DNA of 64,000 nucleotides, taken from Mucilaginibacter xinganensis (GTDB taxonomy: Bacteria > Bacteroidota > Bacteroidia > Sphingobacteriales > Sphingobacteriaceae). The position numbers and the translations under genes are program-made. The notes beneath the pieces are model-generated. The model did no database searches. It had not been told where the DNA came from and saw nothing but the letters and a program-made list of their open reading frames with translations. Below, piece after piece: positions 9,341 to 19,400 of this stretch. Numbering within the stretch: position 1 is the first letter of the stretch; each line of letters begins with the position of its first letter. The stretch is taken from assembly GCA_026225055.1 (NCBI GenBank), contig JAMFSA010000047.1, positions 1 to 64,000 of the forward strand. Reading direction: 5' to 3'.

Positions 9341-10438
9341 TTAGTCTTTTAGCGATTCATACAAATACACCTGCCTTGATGCGATGATTCGGTCGCCGGG
9401 TTTAATACCAACGCTGATGTACGCGCGGTCTTCCACCTTTTTTGCTATGGTAACCGGCTGTATACGTACATGTGCCTTACCGTCAACTACCAAAACATAG
9501 TCTTTATCATTATCGAAGATCAGCGTACCGGTATTTACAAATGGCAGGTCCTCGCCCGATTTGGCCTTGATCTGCACATTGGCAAACATGTCCGGCTTAA
9601 GCATATTGCCCGGGTTCTCTATCTTCACCCTCGCGTGGATGACCTTGCTGTCAGGGTCCAATATATTATCGATCTTGTCTATCTTACCGTCAAACACTTT
9701 ATCGGGGTAGGATAGGGTGGTGATCTTTACCGGGTCGCCGGTTTTAACATTCGCTATGTCCGATTCATAAACGTTGATCAGCACGTACACATCCGACAGA
9801 TCGGCTATGGTAAACAGGTTCTGGCTGTTATCTGCCCTTACCTGTGTGCTGTTGTTCAGGTTTTTCTCCACCACAAAGCCTGATATTGGGGCTTTTATTA
9901 CGTACCCCTGCGAATTGCTGTTGTTAATACCAGTAACAGCAGTGGCGCGGGTGTTTTCGGCTTTAGCCTTTTCGTAATCAGATTGTGCTTCTTCCAGATC
10001 TTTTTGCGATGCAAGGCCACCTTTGTACAGATCCTGCGTAGTTTCATAAGTACGTTTGGTACTTCTCAGATCGGCCTGTGCCGAGACGAAATCTTTAGTA
10101 AAGCCTGCCATTTCAGCACTGCGCATAATGGCTAATGTTTGGCCTTTTTGTACCACATCGCCCAATTGCACGTGTACATCCTGTGCTACACCGCTCACCA
10201 TCGGGAAAACTTTTACCATTTTGTTTTCATCGGGAGCAATGCTGCCGGTAAGTGTAAGTTCTGATAAGGCATCCGCTTGCTTAACTGTATCAATCAACAG
10301 ACTGTTCAGCAAGGTGTCGGTCACCTGGAATTTTGTATCTTTCTGTTCCGAGTCATCGGCATGATGGCAGCTTTGCAGCGTAAGGCCCAGTGTGCAAAAA
10401 GCAAATGCTACGGTTAGTATTTTATAGGTATTGCGCAT
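9341..10438 (-). CDS. czcB: RND efflux periplasmic adaptor lipoprotein (CzcB/CusB-like)
   Basis: Membrane-fusion protein of 365 residues linking the RND pump to the TolC-like channel. A lipoprotein signal ends at LQSC (Cys24). The barrel-sandwich/lipoyl half-motifs are visible (VQLGDVVQKGQTLAIM near residue 97 and GYVIKAPISGFV near 177). An alpha-hairpin of about 60 residues lies between them, and the beta-barrel domain follows (VKTGDPVKI near 230). Length is typical of short Bacteroidota adaptors; no extra metal-binding N-terminal domain is present. It lies 2 bp downstream of the TolC gene, so the two are co-transcribed. Confidence 0.88.
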   Translation of the reverse strand: MRNTYKILTVAFAFCTLGLTLQSCHHADDSEQKDTKFQVTDTLLNSLLIDTVKQADALSELTLTGSIAPDENKMVKVFPMVSGVAQDVHVQLGDVVQKGQTLAIMRSAEMAGFTKDFVSAQADLRSTKRTYETTQDLYKGGLASQKDLEEAQSDYEKAKAENTRATAVTGINNSNSQGYVIKAPISGFVVEKNLNNSTQVRADNSQNLFTIADLSDVYVLINVYESDIANVKTGDPVKITTLSYPDKVFDGKIDKIDNILDPDSKVIHARVKIENPGNMLKPDMFANVQIKAKSGEDLPFVNTGTLIFDNDKDYVLVVDGKAHVRIQPVTIAKKVEDRAYISVGIKPGDRIIASRQVYLYESLKD

Positions 10439-10440
10439 TG

Positions 10441-11727
10441 TTATTGTTGATTGAAAAAGGGTGTACCGGTAACGTAATTAAGTTGCTCAAGCGAAATGAT
10501 GCGGTTAAGCTGCAGCGTATTAAGCTGTATAGTGTTGGTTTTGTAGGAGTCGTAAAAATCAAGGAACTCCAGTAAACTGATATTCCGTTTTTGATAATTG
10601 ATAAACACCTGTTGTATTAAATGTGTAAAGTTTTGTTTGAAGGATGGATCGAAACTGTTGTATAGTTTTTCGAGCCTCAATGCATTCTTGTAATTGCTGT
10701 TTACGTCGCTCTCTACCTGGTCCTGATGGCTTTGCAACTGCACTTTGCTTTCATCAATAGCAATACGTGCCTGTTTAATGCTGCCTTGGTTGCGGTTAAA
10801 AAATGGCAATGTAAAGCCAATACCGCCACCCAGGTAGTTATTACCGTAAGCGCCCAGTTTATCATAGTTTAATGATATCGATACATCAGGAACAGCGGTT
10901 GCCTTTTGCACCAGCAGGTTTACATTATTGTAATCAACAGTAGCCTTGGCTAAACGCAGATCATAACGATTTATGTAGGCCGAATCCAACAGTTTTTGAT
11001 AGGCTACGTTAGCTACTATCTCTTTACCATCCAGATCGTAATTAACTGCCGATTTTACATAAACACCTGGTGCGGCTTTTATCAGGAGCTTAAATTCGCT
11101 TTGAACAGTATCAATGCTGGTTTGCAGGTTGTTATATTCTGCCTGTAAGGAGTATAGCTGCGATTGTATCCGCAAAACCTCTTTTTCGGCTATGTTGCCT
11201 TTGGCATATTGCTCATTAAATAGTTTAAGAGTTGTTGCTAAAGAATTGATCTCTTCGTTATAAACCTTAGCCGATTCCTCCTGGAAATAGATGCTGTAAA
11301 AATCGCTTCGTAAGGTGTATTTTAAGGTACGCAGCAGATCAAAGAACTGGTATTGCGATTGCTGAACGCCCAGCTTAGCCAGCTGAATGTTCTTATTGCG
11401 TTTGCCCGCTGTGGTAAATAACTGTGATATACCATAGGATTGTTCTTTATAAGCAGGGCCCTGGCTTACATCTGTAGCGTAAATACCGTTAGTAAAACTA
11501 AAATCGGGGTTGTTGAATAGTTTGGCGGTGATTATCTGCGCGTTAGCGTTATCAATTTCATAACGCTGGGCTATCAGGCTAAGGTTATTTTTCAGGAACT
11601 GATCTTCGGCTTGCTGTATGGTAATGGTAAGCGTATCACTGGCTGCCCCCTGCGCATGTGCAGAAAACGTGAAAGCAATACAGCATGTGGTTATACCTAA
11701 AAAAGCGCCAACAAATTTTGAGTACAT
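10441..11727 (-). CDS. czcC: TolC-family outer-membrane efflux channel (CzcC/CusC-like)
   Basis: Outer-membrane component of the tripartite metal exporter, 428 residues. A signal peptide ends near SAHAQ (residue 26). Two OEP-type repeats of long amphipathic helices are recognisable (residues about 35-225 and 235-425), including the LGGGIGFTLPFFNRNQGSIKQA block typical of Bacteroidota CzcC/CusC proteins. It is the first gene of the efflux operon. The ATG lies only 16 bases after a TACCTTTG -7 element, implying a short leader. Confidence 0.87.
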   Translation of the reverse strand: MYSKFVGAFLGITTCCIAFTFSAHAQGAASDTLTITIQQAEDQFLKNNLSLIAQRYEIDNANAQIITAKLFNNPDFSFTNGIYATDVSQGPAYKEQSYGISQLFTTAGKRNKNIQLAKLGVQQSQYQFFDLLRTLKYTLRSDFYSIYFQEESAKVYNEEINSLATTLKLFNEQYAKGNIAEKEVLRIQSQLYSLQAEYNNLQTSIDTVQSEFKLLIKAAPGVYVKSAVNYDLDGKEIVANVAYQKLLDSAYINRYDLRLAKATVDYNNVNLLVQKATAVPDVSISLNYDKLGAYGNNYLGGGIGFTLPFFNRNQGSIKQARIAIDESKVQLQSHQDQVESDVNSNYKNALRLEKLYNSFDPSFKQNFTHLIQQVFINYQKRNISLLEFLDFYDSYKTNTIQLNTLQLNRIISLEQLNYVTGTPFFNQQ

Positions 11728-11743
11728 ATATTATTTGTTTGCA

Positions 11744-11799
11744 CAAAGGTATTAGTACCGTATTAGAGCTGTATTAAAGACACATTAGAATGGGATTAG
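11744..11799 (-). promoter_or_regulatory. Efflux-operon promoter with five 11-bp-phased ATTAG sites
   Basis: On the plus strand the pentamer ATTAG (ATTAA in the third copy) starts at 11751, 11762, 11773, 11784 and 11795, exactly 11 bp apart. The -7 element TACCTTTG reads leftward at 11751-11744 and touches the first copy. No good TTTG -33 box is found at the expected distance. Direct repeats at about 10-11 bp are the usual operator architecture for OmpR-family regulators, and the adjacent regulator is of that family. The array is therefore a strong candidate operator for activation of the efflux genes (inference). Confidence 0.7.
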
Positions 11800-11801
11800 A
11801 A

Positions 11802-13160
11802 TTAGCGCAGAAATGTAATTTTAATGTTAGTTCCCTCTCCCGAAATGGAATTTACGCTGATGGTGCCATTAAAAAGGGTAATAATTTTGTTGGTAACGTA
11901 CAAGCCAATGCCGTTGCCCATGTAGCCCTTAACATTTGTTCCGCGGTAGAATGATTCAAAAACCTTCTCCAACTCATCGGCAGGGATGCCTATGCCAAGA
12001 TCGGCAATGGTAATGGTGATGTAGTTTTCATCGGCATAAAGATCGCACCGCACCTTTTTATTTTCAGAGAATTTGTAAGCGTTGCCAATAATGTTATTTA
12101 AGGCGATAGAGAGTAATTGCCTGTTTGCCGGGATCAGCAATTTATCGGGGTCATCGGGTAGTTTCAATACATTTACCACGAACATGCCTTTGCCAATGCG
12201 GGCTGTCCAATAGTCGCTTAATTCCCAAATCAGCTCATCAATAGCAACGGGTTTAAAGGCGGGGTGGGTATAGTTCATATCCACATGCGCCAGCTCAAGC
12301 AAGCTGGTTATGGTTTCTTTAAGGCGTTCCGCATCGGTTAGTACCGATAATAGTACCTGCTCGTATTCAGCTACAGAGCGGGGTCTGTTCATGGAGATCT
12401 CTATTTCACCAATTATACTGGTAATAGGGGTTCTTAACTCATGCGAGGCATTAATAACAAAAGTTTCCTGTAGCTCGAAGGCATTTTCCAGATGTTCCAA
12501 CAGCCGGTTAAAATTATAGGCGAGCGCGCTGATCTCATCTTTACCGTTTCCTTCGTCAACTCGCAAGCTAAGGTTGCCTACCCTGACCTGTCGCATTTGG
12601 CTAATCACTTTATCAATAGGTTCAAGCGTTTTTTGGGCAAACCACCGGCTTGCTGTAAATAATGCAACAGAAACTATCAGGAGCAGAAATGCCAGCGCTT
12701 TAAGAAGATCATTCATCCGTTTGTTACCGGCATGGTCAATGGCCGAAACCAAGATCACAAAATTGCCCTGATTGTCATTATAGTAAATGCCTACAGTTTG
12801 CCGGGCACCTTCCGAGAACTCCTTCGACCGGAACTTGCGCACCTGGTTAATGACAGAGCTTGGCCAATACTGGTTTTTATCTTTAATAAATGATGCGGCA
12901 TTCTTATCATCATAAAAACGCACCACTTCATCGGGCAAACGCTGCAGGTAGCGCCCGCGCACATGGTTTAATGAATCGGCCGAGATCTCATCGGCCTCGA
13001 GGTATAATTGCGCGGCAACGGTAGCCCTGTCGGATAGTTTACTATAAAAATCAGATTTGATGATGGAGTTAATGGTAATGCAAATGGCAATCTCAACTAT
13101 CAGCAATACTATGGTGCTGATGGCGGTAAAATAAAGCGAAAGCCGGTTCTTTATTTTCAT
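11802..13160 (-). CDS. HAMP-domain sensor histidine kinase of the metal-efflux module
   Basis: Membrane sensor kinase of 452 residues with a CusS-like layout: a first membrane helix near 10-34, a periplasmic sensor of about 115 residues, a second helix near 149-168, HAMP near 170-222, HisKA with the phosphorylated His240 in NASHELRTP, and HATPase_c with the N box (NIIGNAYKFSE) and G boxes (DLGIGIP, GNGIGL). It lies 3 bp after the response regulator gene and 74 bp before the TolC gene. It presumably detects excess periplasmic metal and phosphorylates the neighbouring regulator. The sensor domain has no obvious Met- or His-rich patch. Confidence 0.9.
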   Translation of the reverse strand: MKIKNRLSLYFTAISTIVLLIVEIAICITINSIIKSDFYSKLSDRATVAAQLYLEADEISADSLNHVRGRYLQRLPDEVVRFYDDKNAASFIKDKNQYWPSSVINQVRKFRSKEFSEGARQTVGIYYNDNQGNFVILVSAIDHAGNKRMNDLLKALAFLLLIVSVALFTASRWFAQKTLEPIDKVISQMRQVRVGNLSLRVDEGNGKDEISALAYNFNRLLEHLENAFELQETFVINASHELRTPITSIIGEIEISMNRPRSVAEYEQVLLSVLTDAERLKETITSLLELAHVDMNYTHPAFKPVAIDELIWELSDYWTARIGKGMFVVNVLKLPDDPDKLLIPANRQLLSIALNNIIGNAYKFSENKKVRCDLYADENYITITIADLGIGIPADELEKVFESFYRGTNVKGYMGNGIGLYVTNKIITLFNGTISVNSISGEGTNIKITFLR

Positions 13161-13163
13161 GCT

Positions 13164-13847
13164 TTACCTGTCGTTCCTTAGTGTGTAGCCCATGCCTATA
13201 ACGGTATGTATCAGTTTTTTAGTAAACCCCTTTTCAATTTTTTTACGCAGATAATTTACATACACATCAATAAAATTGGTGCCCGTATCAAAATCTATCC
13301 CCCAAACCTGCTCAGCAATAAACTCACGTGAGAGGATCTTATTGGGGTTGCGCATAAACAATTCCAACAGCGTAAACTCCTTTGCGGTAAGAGTGATCTG
13401 GTTGCCAGCCCGTTCGGCTACATTGCTCCAGGTATCCAGTTTCAGGTCGTCAAATACCAGGGTATGGTCTTCTTTTACTACTATCTTTTGTCGCCTTAAC
13501 AAAGCTTCTATCCGTGCAAGTAACTCGCTGAAATGGAATGGTTTTATAAGGTAATCATCGGCACCGGCTTTTAGGCCGGCCACTTTGTTTTGCACCTGTT
13601 CAAGTGCGCTTAGTATTAAAATGGGGGTTTGGGTATTGGTGAGCCTTATCTGCCGGCATAGTTCAATGCCGTTTATATCAGGCAGCATAATATCCAATAT
13701 CAACAGGTCGAAATCTTCTGTGGCTATTAAAGTTTTGGCTTCCCCGCCATTTTTGGCAGTTTTTACTTTATAGCCATGCTCCTCAAGGCCTTTGCAAATA
13801 AATGCCGCTACTTTTTGTTCATCTTCAACTAAACAAACCTGGCTCAT
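13164..13847 (-). CDS. OmpR/CusR-family response regulator
   Basis: DNA-binding response regulator of 227 residues. The receiver domain (1-120) has acidic residues in LVEDEQ, phosphoacceptor Asp52 in LDIMLPD and Lys in DYLIKPF. The winged-helix Trans_reg_C domain (about 130-225) ends with the typical VWGIDFDTGTNFIDVYVNYLRKKI and HTVIGMGYTL blocks. It is the first gene of a regulator-kinase pair directly upstream of a metal-efflux operon. The phased ATTAG array before the TolC gene is the likely target. Confidence 0.92.
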   Translation of the reverse strand: MSQVCLVEDEQKVAAFICKGLEEHGYKVKTAKNGGEAKTLIATEDFDLLILDIMLPDINGIELCRQIRLTNTQTPILILSALEQVQNKVAGLKAGADDYLIKPFHFSELLARIEALLRRQKIVVKEDHTLVFDDLKLDTWSNVAERAGNQITLTAKEFTLLELFMRNPNKILSREFIAEQVWGIDFDTGTNFIDVYVNYLRKKIEKGFTKKLIHTVIGMGYTLRNDR

Positions 13848-13911
13848 GCTTAAAAAATATGATTAAATATATATCAATTATACTTACAATAGTACAGTAA
13901 ACGTAATTGAC

Positions 13912-13946
13912 AGCTAATATTATTATTGGGGGTGATAATATTAGCT
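13912..13946 (-). terminator. Hairpin over the 3' end of the glycosyltransferase gene
   Basis: Perfect 12-bp inverted repeat (13912-13923 and 13935-13946) with an 11-base loop. It overlaps the stop codon of the glycosyltransferase gene. AT-rich stem and no long U-tract, so termination is plausible but not certain. Confidence 0.45.
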
Positions 13947-14666
13947 AGCTTTAAACAGCCCGTATTTTAATATGCAATAAATAGCGCGGAAGCCATCTTT
14001 CCAGCCTATCTTTTTCCCTTCGGCATAAGTTCGGCCGTAATAGGAGATGCCCACTTCATAAATACGCACGTTTGGTATGCGGGAAATTTTTGCGGTGACT
14101 TCAGGCTCAAAACCAAAACGTTTTTCCTGTAGTGCCAGCGACTGGATCATTTGCGTATTAAACATTTTGTAGCAGGTTTCCATATCTGTTAAGTTAAGGT
14201 TGCTATACATGTTTGAAAGTGTGGTCAGAAATTTATTACCTATAGTATGCCAAAAAAACAACACCCTGTGCGGGTTGCCGCCCATAAACCGGGAGCCGAA
14301 AACAACATCGGCAAAGCCTTTTAATATGGGTTTCAGCAGATCATTAAATTCTTCGGGATCGTATTCAAGATCGGCATCCTGTATCACCAGGTATTCGCCT
14401 GTTGCTTTTTGTATGCCGGTGTGAATGGCCGCGCCCTTGCCTTTATTAATCTCGTGTTTGAAATATTGGATGCTAAGTTCCGGGTTTGATGCGATATAGC
14501 TTTCTATCGCCTGTTCGGTATCATCTGTTGAACAATCATTTACAATAATTACCTCTTTCGCGATGTCATTGAGCAGCGATACAGCTTTTACTTTATTGAG
14601 TATGAGGTGAATGGTGCGCCCTTCATTATAGGCAGGTATTATTATTGATAGTTTTTTTAGAGCCAT
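13941..14666 (-). CDS. Family 2 glycosyltransferase (DPM/DPG synthase-like)
   Basis: Cytoplasmic GT2 enzyme of 241 residues resembling polyprenyl-phosphate mannose/glucose synthases. A GT-A fold is indicated by SIIIPAYNEG at the N-terminus, VIIVNDCSTDDT, NKGKGAAIHTG, and the metal-binding QDADLEYDPEE. There is no C-terminal membrane region of the kind found in longer DPM-type proteins, so it is the short soluble form. It is a single gene with its own upstream region. Donor and acceptor cannot be told from sequence; glycolipid or surface-polysaccharide synthesis is the usual role. Confidence 0.85.
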   Translation of the reverse strand: MALKKLSIIIPAYNEGRTIHLILNKVKAVSLLNDIAKEVIIVNDCSTDDTEQAIESYIASNPELSIQYFKHEINKGKGAAIHTGIQKATGEYLVIQDADLEYDPEEFNDLLKPILKGFADVVFGSRFMGGNPHRVLFFWHTIGNKFLTTLSNMYSNLNLTDMETCYKMFNTQMIQSLALQEKRFGFEPEVTAKISRIPNVRIYEVGISYYGRTYAEGKKIGWKDGFRAIYCILKYGLFKAS

Positions 14667-15085
14667 ATTTTCTGGTTTTCCAGGTTGAATGAGGGGAGCG
14701 GATTAATACGCTGTATCATTTAAGAAAACTAAATTAACCAAAAATTACCCTATTAAAAATAAAAATACTTATTCAGTTTAATCATGCTTGGTTTTTTGCC
14801 GAATAATCTCCGCACAAATTATTAGTAAAGTGAGTTCAATTGCCAAATCTGGAAACTAAACAATGTGGTAGTATTTTAACAGTAAATGATAATTTACTGT
14901 CATTTTCACACATAATTATTAAAATGAATTTTAATAAAGTTTAACTTGTTTTTTTGGCAATTAAGTTTACATTAGCATTTATAAATACCTTATTGATTTA
15001 TAAAATACTATATTTACTGCCGTTTTAGTTTGATTATTGCAATTAAACACGACAAATTTTATTGGTATGTTAATTTAAACCACTA
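14667..15085. promoter_or_regulatory. Divergent intergenic region with a 22-bp palindrome
   Basis: AT-rich 419-bp gap between the divergent glycosyltransferase and LacI-type genes. It holds a perfect palindrome of 9-bp arms (ACAGTAAAT, loop GATA) at 14879-14900. The half-site ATTTACTG appears again near 15010. These could be operator sites, for example for LacI autoregulation. No convincing TTTG/TAnnTTTG pair was found and no gene is visible. Confidence 0.35.
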
Positions 15086-16090
15086 ATGGCTAGCATTAAT
15101 ATTAAAGAACTTGCGCTTAAACTTAATCTGTCTAAGTCAACTGTTTCACGGGCATTCAGGGGGCATAGTGATATTAATTTGGAGACCAAGGAAAGGATAC
15201 TAAAAGTTGCCAAGGAGCTCAATTACCAACCTAACCACCACGCCAGTAATTTACGTGCACAAAAAAGCAAAAACATTGCAATTATAGTTCCGCAGATAGC
15301 TAATAACTTTTTTTCGCAGGCTATTGATGGTATTGAAACTATAGCGCGCGAAAAAGGGTATCACCTGCTCATATATTTAACTGCTGATAATTTTGAAAGC
15401 GAAGTAGCTTATGTAAATGATCTGTACAATGGCAGGGCCGATGGCATTATCATGTCGGTATCAGGTGAAGCCAATGACCACAGCTATATGAACAAGCTAC
15501 AGGAAAAACACATACCACTTGTGTTTTTTGACAGGGTTTATGATGATATTCATACAGCCAAGGTTACCACTAACGATTACGGCAGCAGTTTTGAAGCTAC
15601 TATGCATTTGGTTGAGTCTGGTTGTAAAAACATCGCTTTTTTAGTAACCAATAAACAGCTATCAATTGGTAAAATGCGTATGCAGGGGTATCTTGATGCC
15701 TTAAAGCATGCCGGGTTACCATTTAAGGATGAACTTATAATTGATTGCAGTAACGACGATCACCGTAATTTGACCGTGCTTACCAACGCCTTTCAAACAA
15801 TGACTATTGACGGCATATTTGCTTCGGTTGAGCGTTTGGCCTTTGCCACCTACTACGTATGCCATGATCTTGAAATATCTATACCTAACCAGGTAAAGGT
15901 GATCAGTTTCTCAAGCCTGGAGATAGCACCGCTTTTAAATCCTTCGCTTACTACCATTACACAACCTGCCTACGAGATGGGCCTGCAGGCCGCAAGGCTG
16001 CTTTTTAAAATGCTTGAACATGCCGATGAAGCTGTGAACGATCAGGTTGTTTTGTCATCAAGGATCATCCCCCGGAACTCCTCAAAATAA
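15086..16090 (+). CDS. LacI-family transcriptional regulator of the glucan locus
   Basis: Sugar-responsive repressor/activator of 334 residues. The N-terminal LacI helix-turn-helix is clear (IKELALKLNLSKSTVSRAF, then the hinge-helix region YQPNHHASNLRAQKS). The periplasmic-binding-protein-like effector domain follows (about 60-330). It lies directly upstream of a SusC/SusD/GH13/GH65 locus, so it probably controls that locus in response to a maltose-type sugar. The classical Bacteroides starch locus uses the membrane sensor SusR instead; LacI control is the alternative seen in Sphingobacteriaceae and Flavobacteriia. Confidence 0.9.
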   Translation: MASINIKELALKLNLSKSTVSRAFRGHSDINLETKERILKVAKELNYQPNHHASNLRAQKSKNIAIIVPQIANNFFSQAIDGIETIAREKGYHLLIYLTADNFESEVAYVNDLYNGRADGIIMSVSGEANDHSYMNKLQEKHIPLVFFDRVYDDIHTAKVTTNDYGSSFEATMHLVESGCKNIAFLVTNKQLSIGKMRMQGYLDALKHAGLPFKDELIIDCSNDDHRNLTVLTNAFQTMTIDGIFASVERLAFATYYVCHDLEISIPNQVKVISFSSLEIAPLLNPSLTTITQPAYEMGLQAARLLFKMLEHADEAVNDQVVLSSRIIPRNSSK

Positions 16091-16217
16091 CCCAATTTTT
16101 ACTCCCCGGAAAACCTTCGGATTTGTTAAGATTTGTTAAATCATTTGTTGATTTAAGCGTTTTTTGCGCCTCGAAACCAGGGGCGAAAATCGGAGTTATT
16201 AACAAAGTTATCAACAA

Positions 16218-16245
16218 TCGGGAATGTTCCCGGAACCGATCCCGA
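16218..16245. promoter_or_regulatory. Candidate LacI operator: overlapping palindromes
   Basis: A perfect 14-bp palindrome CGGGAATGTTCCCG at 16219-16232 overlaps GTTCCCGGAAC (16226-16236, symmetric about its centre). An outer TCGGGA/TCCCGA pair encloses both. It is a GC-rich island in an otherwise AT-rich 404-bp gap, about 170 bp upstream of the mapped -33 element. A palindromic operator for the neighbouring LacI-type regulator is likely. Confidence 0.45.
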
Positions 16246-16410
16246 AAATCCAAAAAATTTGCCAGTTCGATTTAGCATATTTTTTAAAAAAATATCTTTT
16301 TGATTTTCAGGTAATTATACTGCTCGTGCTTTTGTAATTCAATATCGTGACTTTGACAATTCAAATTTTCGAAAAAGAATAAAAATGTTAATAACTTGTG
16401 TGTGGGAAAA

Positions 16411-16441
16411 TTTGCAGATGATATGCTTAGGCCTACTTTTA
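16411..16441 (+). promoter_or_regulatory. Bacteroidota-type promoter of the susC operon
   Basis: TTTG at 16411-16414, exactly 19 bases, then TACTTTTA at 16434-16441. This matches the Bacteroidota primary-sigma consensus TTTG-N19-TAnnTTTG at all but the last base. It implies a leader of about 47 bases before the SusC ATG at 16495. Confidence 0.7.
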
Positions 16442-16494
16442 CAAAGTACAATTGTACGCTCTATTAACCAGTTAATAACTAAAACCAAAAATTA

Positions 16495-19400
16495 ATGAAA
16501 AAGACTTACTTAATCAAGTATGTATTCCTTCTGTTTTTTGTTCTTTCTGCGGCTACCGTGTTTGCGCAAACAAGCATTGTTACCGGTAAGGTAGTTGATG
16601 AGACCAACCAACCATTACCAGGAGCAGCCGTAACTTTGAAAGGCACCCAGAAAAGTACAGGAACTGATGCAAACGGAAATTTCCGTCTGTTGGCGGTTCC
16701 GAATGGTACTGTTACCCTCGAGGTTACATTTATCGGATACCAAACTTTAGAAAAAGTTGTGAATGTTTCCGGGAACGTTACCGTTGATCTTAGTTTAGTA
16801 CCATCAGCAAGAAGTTTGAATGAGGTGGTAGTAATTGGTTACGGTACCGAAAAGAAAAAGGACCTGACCGGTTCAATTGCTACCGTAACTGCAAAAGATT
16901 TTAACCAGGGCGCTATTACAACCCCTGAGCAATTGATCCAGGGTAAAGTATCCGGTGTGTCAATTACATCAAACAGCGGTGCCCCGGGTGCTGGTAGTAC
17001 CATCACTATCCGTGGTGGTGCATCTATCAGTGGTGGTAATGACCCGCTTATCGTATTAGACGGTATGCCATTAAGCCCCGATGCAATTAATGGAGCAGCC
17101 AACCCGCTTGATCTGATCAACCCGAATGATATTGCTTCGTTTACTATATTAAAAGATGCTTCGGCTTCGGCTATTTATGGTAACAGGGCATCAAATGGTG
17201 TAATTATCATTACTACCAAAAAAGGTCAGTCAGGTAAACCGGTTATCAATTTCAGCACCCAGTTTTCAGTAGCTACATTGCCTAAAGAGGCTCCGGTGCT
17301 TTCAGCAAGCCAATTCCGTAACTATGTTAAGGCAAATGGCGATAGCGCTCAAATAGCATTAATGGGAACAGCTAATACCGATTGGCAAAAAGAAATTTAC
17401 CAAACAGCTTTAGGTACTGATAATAACTTAAGTGTTTCAGGTACTGCAGGTATATTACCTTACCGTGTTTCGGTTGGTTACTCCGATCAGAACGGTATAT
17501 TAAAAACTACCAGCATGCAGCGTTATTCAACTAACGTAAACTTAAGTCCAAGCTTTTTTACCAACCACTTAAAGGTTAACTTTAATTTTATTGGTTCACA
17601 AACCAATAACAGGTTTGCAAACAACCAAAACGGAATTATTAGTGATGCGGCAACCTTTGACCCAACACAACCAGTTAAATCAAGCAATGCATTATACGCA
17701 CCTTATGGTGGTTACTGGCAATGGACGGATGCAAGTTCACAAAACGGCATCAAACAAAATACACCAGGAAACCCTGTTGCTTTGTTAGAACAGACTAATG
17801 ATCACAGTACAGCTTACAGGGGCATAGCAAGTTTAAACCTGGACTATAGATTCCATTTCTTCCCTGATTTGCATGCTAATGTGAATTTAGGTTATGATGA
17901 ATCAAAAAGTAATGGCAGCACTACAGTGCCTGCTGATGCGGCATCAAACTATTTAACCGCAGCAGACGCATCGGGCAAATTACAGAGCGGTGCCTACACA
18001 CCTTATAACCAGGAGTTACAGAATAAACTTTTTGAAGGTTATTTTAGCTACAGTAAAGATGTAAAAAGCATTAAGAGCCATTTTGATGCAGTAGCAGGTT
18101 ACTCTATACAGGACTTTAAGAATACAGCATCAAACGGATTGTTCCCGTTTATTAGCAATGGTTCTACCTTATATTCTACTACAAAATTTGCTAATGGCGA
18201 GGTTAATCCAACAGCCATTAATAATTATAACAACTACGAATATTTGATCAATGAGTTTATCATGACCTCGTTTTACGGCAGGTTTAATTATAACTACGAT
18301 GAAAAATATTATTTAACAGCTTCTATTCGTAGTGATAACTCAACCAAATTTGCCCCGGGTACCCGTACCGGTACATTCCCTTCAGTTGCTTTAGCATGGA
18401 AGATCAATAACGAAGATTTTCTTAAAGGCAGTAATTTATTCTCAACCCTTAAATTACGGTTAGAATATGGCGTAACAGGTAACCAGGAAGGGATTGGTAA
18501 CTACGATTATTTATCACAATATAGTTTAAGTACCAGTACCGCACAGTATAACTTTGGTGGTACAAACTACCAGCTATACCGCCCGGGTGCTTATTTCCCA
18601 GGCAGAACTTGGGAAACTACCGATGCAAGTAATATTGGTTTAGACTATGGTTTCCTTAACGACCGTATTACAGGTTCGATCGATTACTATTCCAATAAAA
18701 CAAAAAACTTGCTGGCAACTATAGGCCAGCCGGCGTTAACCAATTTCAGTAACCAGATCACTGGTAACGTAGGAAATATGGAAAACAAGGGTTTAGAGTT
18801 TAGCATCACCGGAGATTTGATTGATACTAAAACAATAGGCTGGACCGCTAATTTCAACGTTTCATTCAATAGCAACAAGATCACTAATTTAACTTCAGTG
18901 GCCGATCTTACCGGAATTTCAGGTGGTACAGGTAACTATGTAAACGTTGATCAGGTTGGTTATGCCCGTAATTCATTCAGCGTTTACCAACAGGTTTATG
19001 GCACTAACGGTAAACCCCTTGATGGTGTATTTGTAGACAGGAACGGAGATGGTACAATAACCTCTGCCGACCGCTATAACGACCATAGTCCAGATCCAAA
19101 ACAAATCTTTGGTTTTAGTTCTGATTTCAGGTATCAAAAATGGAACATCGGTTTTGTAACCCGTGCTAACTTAGGTAACTATGTTTATAACAACGTTGCT
19201 TCTGCTACAGGTACATCACGTAATATTCTTAACCCTATAGGCAACCTTAATAATGGATCGAATGATGTATTATCAAGCGGCCTTACAGGTGCAGGAGCTA
19301 ATGACCTGCTATCTGATTATTATATCCAGAACGGGTCTTTCTTCAGAATGGATAACGCGCATATCGGTTACAACTTTGGTAAAGTATTTAAAGGTACAGG

